Below, piece by piece: positions 57,469-64,000 of a DNA stretch of 64,000 nucleotides; within the stretch, counting starts at the first letter, position 1, and each line of letters starts with the position of its first letter. This DNA is from Bacteroides zhangwenhongii (GTDB taxonomy: Bacteria > Bacteroidota > Bacteroidia > Bacteroidales > Bacteroidaceae): positions 4,774,001 through 4,838,000 of the forward strand of contig NZ_CP059856.1 in NCBI RefSeq assembly GCF_009193325.2, given 5' to 3'. Below the pieces are notes generated by a model. That model worked only from the letters and a program-made list of their open reading frames with translations. It was not told the DNA's origin and did not search any database. Made by a program: the position numbers and the translations under genes.

Positions 57469-58647
57469 ATGGAAGCATTCTATCGCACACACGCCTACCT
57501 TGTTGAGCACACCAATGCCCCCGTTCGCCGTGACCTTATGGATGAGATTGATTGGAGCGACCGCTTGATTGGTATCAAAGGGACACGTGGCGTAGGAAAA
57601 ACCACTTTCCTGCTCCAATACGCAAAAGAGAAATTCGGGACCGACCGCTCTTGTCTGTTCATCAACATGAACAACTTCTACTTCTCGGGACACAGCATTG
57701 TGGACTTTGCCAACGAATTTCAAAAACGCGGTGGAAAAGTACTACTCATCGACCAAGTGTTCAAGCACCCGGAATGGAGCAAGGAGTTACGTATGTGTTA
57801 CGACCGCTTTCCAAATCTGAAGATAGTCTTTACCGGTTCGTCCGTGATGCGGCTGAAGGAAGAAAACCTTGAATTGCGCGATATTGCAAAAAGCTATAAC
57901 CTGCGCGGATTTTCTTTCCGTGAATTCTTGAACTTGCAGACCGGTATGAAGTTTCGGGCTTACAGTCTCGAAGAGATCCTAAGTACTCATGAACAGATTG
58001 CCAAAGGAGTGCTTTCCAAGGTACGTCCGTTGGATTATTTTCAGGATTACCTACATCACGGATTCTATCCGTTCTTCCTCGAAAAGCGCAACTTTTCGGA
58101 GAATCTGCTAAAGACAATGAACATGATGGTGGAAGTGGATATCCTACTTCTCAAACAAATAGAACTGAAATATCTTTCAAAGATAAAAAAATTACTATAT
58201 TTGCTCGCTGTCGACGGACCGAAGGCTCCAAATGTCAGCCAGTTGGCAAGCGACATACAAACATCCCGCGCTACGGTGATGAATTACATCAAGTATCTGG
58301 CGGACGCACGACTCATTAATCTGGTTTATCCGAAAGGGGAAGAATTTCCGAAAAAACCTTCGAAGATAATGATGCACAACTCCAACTTGATGTATTCCAT
58401 CTACCCGGTGAAAGTAGAAGAACAGGATGTATTGGACACTTTCTTTGCAAACTCTTTATGGAAGGACCATAAGATACACAAAGGAGACAAGAATTTCTCT
58501 TTTATCGTAGACGAAGTGATGCCGTTCAAGATTTGCCTGGAAGGTGCAAAGATTAAGAATAACCCGAATGTGACGTATGCGTTGCATAAGGCAGAAATAG
58601 GTCGGGGCAATCAGATACCTCTCTGGATGTTCGGCTTTTTATATTAA
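57469..58647 (+). CDS. AAA ATPase with C-terminal winged-helix (AAA_14-like)
   Basis: 392 aa, cytosolic. Walker A GTRGVGKTT (38-46), Walker B VLLIDQVFKHPEW (91-103) in which the usual catalytic Glu after Asp95 is Gln96, sensor VFTGSS (120-125). A helical middle and a winged-helix segment (APNVSQLASDIQTSRATVMNYI) follow, then a nuclease-like or DUF4143-type C-terminal end. Such proteins occur widely in Bacteroides in many copies; their role is not settled. It lies 32 bp before the PFOR gene on the same strand, so some read-through is likely, but it has its own canonical promoter. Confidence 0.85.
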   Translation: MEAFYRTHAYLVEHTNAPVRRDLMDEIDWSDRLIGIKGTRGVGKTTFLLQYAKEKFGTDRSCLFINMNNFYFSGHSIVDFANEFQKRGGKVLLIDQVFKHPEWSKELRMCYDRFPNLKIVFTGSSVMRLKEENLELRDIAKSYNLRGFSFREFLNLQTGMKFRAYSLEEILSTHEQIAKGVLSKVRPLDYFQDYLHHGFYPFFLEKRNFSENLLKTMNMMVEVDILLLKQIELKYLSKIKKLLYLLAVDGPKAPNVSQLASDIQTSRATVMNYIKYLADARLINLVYPKGEEFPKKPSKIMMHNSNLMYSIYPVKVEEQDVLDTFFANSLWKDHKIHKGDKNFSFIVDEVMPFKICLEGAKIKNNPNVTYALHKAEIGRGNQIPLWMFGFLY

Positions 58648-58679
58648 AAGATTTATTTACTTAAATATTTAATTTAGTT

Positions 58680-61600
58680 ATGACTAAACAGAAGAAATTC
58701 ATCACTTGTGATGGTAACCAGGCTGCAGCACATATCTCGTATATGTTCTCTGAAGTAGCTGCTATCTACCCCATCACTCCTTCTTCGACTATGGCTGAGT
58801 ACGTAGACGAATGGGCTGCCGCAGGACGTAAAAATATCTTCGGCGAAACAGTATTGGTACAGGAAATGCAATCTGAAGGCGGTGCTGCCGGTGCAGTTCA
58901 CGGTTCTCTTCAGGCTGGTGCGTTAACTACTACTTACACTGCTTCTCAGGGTCTTCTCCTGATGATCCCTAATATGTACAAAATTGCCGGTGAGTTCTTG
59001 CCTTGCGTATTCCATGTATCTGCTCGTACATTGGCTTCTCACGCATTGTGTATCTTCGGTGACCACCAAGACGTAATGTCAGCTCGTCAGACTGGCTTCG
59101 CTATGTTGGCTGAAGGTTCCGTACAGGAAGTTATGGATTTGGCCGGTGTTGCTCACTTGGCTACTATCAAATCACGCGTTCCGTTCATGAACTTCTTCGA
59201 CGGTTTCCGTACTTCTCACGAAATCCAGAAGATTGAAATGTTGGAAAACGATGATCTTGCTCCGCTGATCGACCAGGAAGCTTTGGCTGAGTTCCGTGCC
59301 CGCGCACTGAACCCGATGAATCCGGTTGCTCGTGGTATGGCTGAAAACCCTGACCACTTCTTCCAACATCGTGAATCATGCAACAACTACTATGAAGCAG
59401 TTCCTGCTATCGTAGAAGAATACATGAATGAAATTTCTAAGATTACAGGCCGCAAATATGGTTTGTTCGACTACTACGGTGCTGAAGATGCAGAACGCGT
59501 AATTATCGCTATGGGTTCTGTAACAGAAGCTGCCCGCGAAGCTATCGACTACTTGGTAGCAAACGGTGAGAAAGTAGGTTTGGTTGCCGTACACTTGTAT
59601 CGTCCGTTCTCTGCTAAACACTTCCTGGCTGCTGTACCTAAGACTGCCAAGACTATCGCAGTTCTTGACCGTACTAAAGAACCGGGTGCTAACGGTGAAC
59701 CTCTTTATCTTGACGTTAAAGACTGCTTCTATGGTGTTGAAAACGCTCCTGTTATCGTTGGTGGTCGCTACGGTCTGGGTTCAAAAGATACTACTCCTGC
59801 ACAGATCATCGCAGTATTCAAAAACTTGGCTATGCCAATGCCGAAGAACCACTTCACTATCGGTATCGTAGATGACGTTACTTTCACTTCTCTTCCGCAA
59901 GAAGAAGAAATCGCATTGGGCGGTGAAGGTATGTTCGAAGCTAAATTCTACGGTTTGGGTGCTGACGGTACGGTAGGTGCTAACAAGAACTCTGTGAAAA
60001 TTATCGGTGATAACACTGACAAACACTGTCAGGCTTACTTCTCATACGACTCTAAGAAGTCAGGTGGTTTCACTTGTTCTCACTTGCGTTTCGGTGATAC
60101 TCCGATCCGTTCTACTTATTTGGTTAACACTCCGAACTTCGTTGCTTGTCACGTTCAGGCTTACCTGCACATGTACGACGTAACTCGCGGTTTGCGTAAG
60201 AATGGTTCTTTCTTGCTGAACACTATCTGGGAAGGTGAAGAACTGGCTAAGAATCTGCCAAACAAGGTGAAGAAATATTTCGCACAGAACAATATTTCCG
60301 TATACTATATCAACGCAACTCAGATTGCATTGGAAATTGGTTTGGGTAACCGTACCAACACTATCCTTCAATCTGCGTTCTTCCGTATCACAGGCGTTAT
60401 TCCTGTTGAACAAGCTGTTGAACAGATGAAGAAATTCATCGTTAAGTCTTACGGCAAGAAGGGTGAAGATGTTGTTAACAAGAACTATGCTGCTGTTGAC
60501 CGCGGTGGTGAATACAAGACTTTGACTGTTGATCCTGCTTGGGCTAACCTGCCGGATGACACTAAAGCTGAAAACAACGATCCTGCATTCATCAACGAAG
60601 TAGTTCGTCCGATCAATGCTCAAGACGGTGACTTGTTGCCTGTATCTGCATTCAAGGGTATCGAAGACGGTACTTGGTATCAAGGTACTGCTAAATATGA
60701 AAAACGTGGTGTAGCCGCATTCGTTCCTGAATGGAATCCTGAAAACTGTATACAGTGTAATAAGTGTGCATACGTTTGTCCTCACGCTTCTATCCGTCCG
60801 TTCGTACTCGACGCTGAAGAACAGAAGGGTGCTAAGTTCGAACAGCTGAAAGCCGTAGGTAAAGTATTCGACGGTATGACATTCCGTATCCAAGTTGACG
60901 TTCTCGACTGTCTGGGTTGCGGTAACTGTGCTGACATCTGTCCGGGTAATCCGAAGAAGGGTGGCAAGGCATTGACAATGAAACACCTTGAAAGTCAGTT
61001 GGCTGAAGCTGAAAACTGGACTTACTGCGTTGACAACGTGAAGACTAAACAACATCTTGTTGATATCAAAGCCAACGTGAAGAACTCTCAGTTCGCTACT
61101 CCGCTGTTTGAGTTCTCAGGTGCTTGCTCCGGTTGTGGTGAAACTCCGTACGTGAAATTGATTTCTCAATTGTTCGGTGACCGTGAAATGGTTGCTAACG
61201 CTACCGGATGTTCTTCTATCTATTCTGGTTCTGTTCCTTCTACACCTTATACAAAGAACGAAAACGGACACGGTCCTGCTTGGGCTAACTCACTGTTCGA
61301 AGACTTCTGCGAATTCGGTCTGGGTATGGAATTGGCAAACGAAAAGATGCGTGCACGTATCGTGAAAGTGATGAACGAAGCTATCGCTGCTGACTGTACT
61401 CCTGCTGAGGCTAAAGAATTGTTCGCTGAATGGATCAACAATATGTTGGATGCAGACAAGACTAAGGAATTGGCAGCTAAGATCATCCCGATGGTTGAAG
61501 CTAACAAGGATAAATGCAATCACTGCAAGCAAATCGCTGAACTGCAACAATATCTTGTAAAACGCAGCCAGTGGATTATCGGTGGTGACGGTGCTTCTTA

Positions 61601-62228
61601 CGATATCGGTTACGGTGGTCTTGACCATGTAATCGCTTCCGGTAAGGACGTTAACATCCTCGTTCTGGATACTGAAGTTTACTCCAACACTGGTGGTCAG
61701 TCTTCTAAGGCTACTCCGGTAGGCGCTATCGCTAAGTTCGCTGCTGCAGGTAAGCGCGTACGTAAGAAAGACCTCGGTCTGATGGCTACTACTTACGGTT
61801 ATGTATATGTTGCTCAGATTGCTATGGGTGCTGACCAGGCTCAGACTCTGAAAGCTATCCGCGAAGCAGAAGCATATCCGGGACCATCTTTGATTATCGC
61901 TTATGCTCCGTGTATCAACCACGGTCTGAAAGCCGGTATGGGTAAGAGCCAGGAAGAAGAAGAAAAGGCTGTTAAGTGTGGTTACTGGCATTTGTGGCGT
62001 TACAACCCTGCTTTGGAAGAAGAAGGCAAGAATCCGTTCCAATTGGATAGCAAAGAACCGAATTGGGAAGACTTCCAAGGTTTCTTGAAGGGTGAGGTTC
62101 GTTACGCTTCTGTAATGAAACAATATCCTAACGAAGCAGAAGAACTGTTTAAAGCTGCTGAAGCAAACGCTAAATGGCGTTACAACAGCTACAAACGTCT
62201 GGCTAAAGAGAACTGGGGTGCTGAATAA
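58680..62228 (+). CDS. nifJ: Pyruvate:ferredoxin (flavodoxin) oxidoreductase
   Basis: Oxidises pyruvate to acetyl-CoA and CO2 and reduces ferredoxin or flavodoxin; central to anaerobic energy metabolism. 1182 aa, single chain. Order: N-terminal pyruvate-binding/TPP pyrimidine domain (ITCDGNQAAAHISYMFSEVA), domain II and gamma domain, two 4Fe-4S sites (Cys690/693/696/700 and Cys744/747/750/754), then the TPP-binding domain with ACSGCGETPY and GDGASYDIGYGG...NTGGQSSKATP (about 968-1005). Codons are strongly biased to GGT, GCT, CGT and AAC, as in highly expressed genes. A strong terminator follows. Confidence 0.97.
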   Translation: MTKQKKFITCDGNQAAAHISYMFSEVAAIYPITPSSTMAEYVDEWAAAGRKNIFGETVLVQEMQSEGGAAGAVHGSLQAGALTTTYTASQGLLLMIPNMYKIAGEFLPCVFHVSARTLASHALCIFGDHQDVMSARQTGFAMLAEGSVQEVMDLAGVAHLATIKSRVPFMNFFDGFRTSHEIQKIEMLENDDLAPLIDQEALAEFRARALNPMNPVARGMAENPDHFFQHRESCNNYYEAVPAIVEEYMNEISKITGRKYGLFDYYGAEDAERVIIAMGSVTEAAREAIDYLVANGEKVGLVAVHLYRPFSAKHFLAAVPKTAKTIAVLDRTKEPGANGEPLYLDVKDCFYGVENAPVIVGGRYGLGSKDTTPAQIIAVFKNLAMPMPKNHFTIGIVDDVTFTSLPQEEEIALGGEGMFEAKFYGLGADGTVGANKNSVKIIGDNTDKHCQAYFSYDSKKSGGFTCSHLRFGDTPIRSTYLVNTPNFVACHVQAYLHMYDVTRGLRKNGSFLLNTIWEGEELAKNLPNKVKKYFAQNNISVYYINATQIALEIGLGNRTNTILQSAFFRITGVIPVEQAVEQMKKFIVKSYGKKGEDVVNKNYAAVDRGGEYKTLTVDPAWANLPDDTKAENNDPAFINEVVRPINAQDGDLLPVSAFKGIEDGTWYQGTAKYEKRGVAAFVPEWNPENCIQCNKCAYVCPHASIRPFVLDAEEQKGAKFEQLKAVGKVFDGMTFRIQVDVLDCLGCGNCADICPGNPKKGGKALTMKHLESQLAEAENWTYCVDNVKTKQHLVDIKANVKNSQFATPLFEFSGACSGCGETPYVKLISQLFGDREMVANATGCSSIYSGSVPSTPYTKNENGHGPAWANSLFEDFCEFGLGMELANEKMRARIVKVMNEAIAADCTPAEAKELFAEWINNMLDADKTKELAAKIIPMVEANKDKCNHCKQIAELQQYLVKRSQWIIGGDGASYDIGYGGLDHVIASGKDVNILVLDTEVYSNTGGQSSKATPVGAIAKFAAAGKRVRKKDLGLMATTYGYVYVAQIAMGADQAQTLKAIREAEAYPGPSLIIAYAPCINHGLKAGMGKSQEEEEKAVKCGYWHLWRYNPALEEEGKNPFQLDSKEPNWEDFQGFLKGEVRYASVMKQYPNEAEELFKAAEANAKWRYNSYKRLAKENWGAE

Positions 62229-62250
62229 TTAATCACACTCAAATAAATAT

Positions 62251-62290
62251 AAAAAGGGAGTCTGCTCAACCGCATGACTCCCTTTTTTAT
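62251..62290 (+). terminator. nifJ terminator
   Basis: Arms AAAAAGGGAGTC (62251-62262) and GACTCCCTTTTT (62276-62287) pair perfectly over 12 bp with a 13-nt loop and a T-rich end (TTTTTTAT). Confidence 0.88.
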
Positions 62291-62351
62291 GTCTAAGCCA
62301 ATTCTTATGTCCAAGCCAGTTTTATATAAGGCCGATTTTTATAAGGCCGGT
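62289..62351 (+). repeat. Short imperfect tandem repeats after the nifJ terminator
   Basis: TTATGTCTAAGCCAATTC is followed by TTATGTCCAAGCCAGTTT (18-bp units), then TATAAGGCCGATTTT and TATAAGGCCGGTTATG (15-16 bp units). The stretch is non-coding. Confidence 0.55.
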
Positions 62352-62422
62352 TATGAACTAATTTGAGATTGTGCAAACTTATTTTTGATGCTTCATGGAC
62401 TTATGGTTAATGATGTATGGTT

Positions 62423-63319
62423 TTATTCGTCTGACAATTGTTTCTTTTTCGTCTGACAATTATCAGACTTCGGTATCCAGCTATCCACCAACTGCCGATG
62501 TTCATCCCGCCATTTGCGTGCAATCTCTTCTTCGTCCATTCGAGCGTCTTTCATAGCTGTCATGAAAGAGCTAAGTTCTTCTGTCGTTAATTTGATATTA
62601 CCGAAAAATTCAGCGGCAAATGGATCTTTTTTACTGAAACCTTTCCAGGCAATGGCATGTATTTCTTCCAGATCTCCATATACTTTCTTCGGATCATCCA
62701 AGAATTTCAGGTCAAACTGATCGAACATCCAATGTGGTGTCCAACCTGTAATGACAATCCATTCTCCCTTATCCATCGCTTTTTTCAAAGACGCCAACAT
62801 GGTTGAGCTACTTGAAGTCATGAGGGTATAGCCGTCAAGGCCGTAAGCAGAGATGGCCTTGTCTGTAGTCTTCATAATTCCTGCTCCGGCATCAATTCCC
62901 ACTATTTCAGAAGAGAAACGATCTTTATTGGCAGCCAATTCATCAATGGAATTAATGGCAACATATTGAGGTACGACTAACCCAACGCGTGCTTCTCCAT
63001 ATACTTCTCCTAAAAATTCGATGCTATCACCATACTGATCCATATAGTCTTTCATCGTTATCGGTAACCAGGTATCTAGAAAGACATCTGAATTCTTTCC
63101 GGATATGGATACGAAGATAGGGGCAAGATCAGCATTCTGTAGTTCAACCTCGTATCCTTGTTCTTCCAGTACCACTTTTGCCAAATGGCTCATGGCTATT
63201 CCTTCCAACCAATTGGCATAGGCTATTTTTACTTTTTTCTTATTTGGGCCGGAATCTGCACAGGAAGCCAGCAAAAGCAGAGCGGACAGTACGATTCCTA
63301 CTAATTTATATATTCTCAT
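62423..63319 (-). CDS. Glycine betaine-type ABC substrate-binding lipoprotein (OpuAC-like)
   Basis: 298 aa. Lipoprotein signal (LLLASCADS, lipid on Cys20). The OpuAC-type two-lobe fold includes IAYANWLEGIAMSHLAKVVLEEQGY, SDVFLDTWLPITM, GAGIMKTTDKAI and WIVITGWTPHWMF; several Trp residues can form the cation-pi cage for a quaternary amine. The C-terminus is polar (QTKKKQLSDE). It follows a permease gene on the same strand (48 bp) and the ATPase would lie beyond the right edge. Glycine betaine, choline or proline are possible ligands. In Bacteroides the complex may act as an osmoprotectant importer. Confidence 0.9.
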   Translation of the reverse strand: MRIYKLVGIVLSALLLLASCADSGPNKKKVKIAYANWLEGIAMSHLAKVVLEEQGYEVELQNADLAPIFVSISGKNSDVFLDTWLPITMKDYMDQYGDSIEFLGEVYGEARVGLVVPQYVAINSIDELAANKDRFSSEIVGIDAGAGIMKTTDKAISAYGLDGYTLMTSSSSTMLASLKKAMDKGEWIVITGWTPHWMFDQFDLKFLDDPKKVYGDLEEIHAIAWKGFSKKDPFAAEFFGNIKLTTEELSSFMTAMKDARMDEEEIARKWRDEHRQLVDSWIPKSDNCQTKKKQLSDE

Positions 63320-63367
63320 TTTTATTCCTTTCAGTTTTCACTCTTTCTTGTTTCAATTCTTTCTCTT

Positions 63368-64000
63368 TTAGTCCTTCTTATTTTTTCTTCCTGCCATTCC
63401 TTGCGTGATACGGTCTAAGATGATAGCTAAAATAACTACCGCTATACCACCTTCAAACCCAAGTCCGATCTTCATCTGGGTGATACCTTTCAATACAATT
63501 TCCCCCAAACCACCGGCAGCAATCATTGCAGCGATTACAACCATAGAAAGTGACATCATTATTGTCTGGTTTACACCGGTCAGGATGGTAGGCAGTGCCA
63601 AAGGAAGCTGTACTTTATATAGCAGTTGCCAACGGGTAGCCCCGAACGAACGAGAAGCTTCCACTACATTTTTAGGAACCTGTCGGATTCCCAATCCGGT
63701 AAGGCGGACTACAGGAGGCATAGCAAAGATAATAGTGGCAAACACTCCAGGCACTGCTCCCAATCCGAAAAACAAAACGGCAGGAATCAGATAAACAAAA
63801 GCAGGCATCGTCTGCATCAAGTCGAGAACAGGACGGAGTATTTTCTCTGCACGCGGACTGTTTGCCGTCCATACTCCCAAAGGTACACCAACAATTAGAG
63901 CCAGACAGGTAGATGACAAAACGAGAGCCAGGGTTTGCATTGTAGCCTCCCAAAATCCCATTCCATAAATCAATAATAATCCTAATGCAGTGAAAATTGC
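63368..64000 (-). CDS. Glycine betaine-type ABC transporter permease, partial (right edge)
   Basis: Reading frame enters from the right edge of the window without a stop, so the N-terminus is missing; at least 210 aa are present. Inner-membrane permease of the ProW/OpuAB type with several TM helices and the EAA-like loop [26 protein letters not shown] that contacts the ATPase, followed by [25 protein letters not shown]. Cotranscribed with the binding lipoprotein. Confidence 0.9.
   Translation of the reverse strand, partial: AIFTALGLLLIYGMGFWEATMQTLALVLSSTCLALIVGVPLGVWTANSPRAEKILRPVLDLMQTMPAFVYLIPAVLFFGLGAVPGVFATIIFAMPPVVRLTGLGIRQVPKNVVEASRSFGATRWQLLYKVQLPLALPTILTGVNQTIMMSLSMVVIAAMIAAGGLGEIVLKGITQMKIGLGFEGGIAVVILAIILDRITQGMAGRKNKKD

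Noticed and set aside
60060..61055. Long open frame (331 aa) on the minus strand
   Set aside because: Lies wholly antisense to nifJ and is explained by its biased codons; the translation is rich in Cys, Phe and Thr and has no domain.

Overview
The window looks like chromosomal DNA of a gut Bacteroides (phylum Bacteroidota). The evidence is two tandem SusC/SusD pairs, two hybrid two-component regulators that combine sensor, kinase, receiver and AraC domains, single-chain long PurL and PFOR, glycine betaine-type transport genes, and promoters of the Bacteroides type (-33 TTTG, -7 TAnnTTTG). No rRNA or tRNA gene was recognised. Species cannot be fixed from the sequence alone.

Layout. 0-6 kb: a small unknown gene, then a three-gene RND efflux operon (adaptor, pump, TolC-like channel) ending in a terminator shared with the convergent 6-9.4 kb sodium-pump decarboxylase operon (gamma, alpha, beta). 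9.5-13.3 kb: a leftward operon of LysE-type exporter, DUF4924-like protein, RmlD and RF3, ending in a strong terminator. 13.3-14.9 kb: a lipoprotein with a fimbrillin-like front half and an IdeS/Mac-type cysteine protease back half, catalytic residues intact. 15.3-19 kb: purL. 19.3-24.5 kb: a hybrid sensor regulator overlapping the first of two half-size CHR (chromate-type) transporters. 24.5-33 kb: a GHL10 hydrolase, UvrA, a repeat-rich 416-bp gap, a leftward cstA / small membrane protein / beta-barrel operon, and a second GHL10 hydrolase. 33.06-34.39 kb: an IS256-type element whose transposase has a one-base frameshift.

34.4-55.9 kb is a polysaccharide utilization locus, all on the minus strand: GH88, hybrid regulator, GH29 fucosidase, susC, susD, susC, susD, heparinase II/III-type lyase, then a beta-helix protein with a C-terminal PDZ domain. 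A working model is import and breakdown of a fucose-bearing uronic acid polysaccharide: the lyase leaves unsaturated uronic ends, GH88 removes them, and GH29 (perhaps with the beta-helix protein) removes fucose. No sulfatase is present.

56-64 kb: an unknown ATP-grasp-like protein divergent from an AAA ATPase with winged helix, the large pyruvate:ferredoxin oxidoreductase gene with strongly biased codons, and the end of a glycine betaine-type ABC operon that runs off the right edge. The items most worth a second look are the IdeS-like protease fusion, the sulfatase-free PUL with its PDZ-tailed beta-helix protein and IS at the border, and the layered repeats after uvrA.
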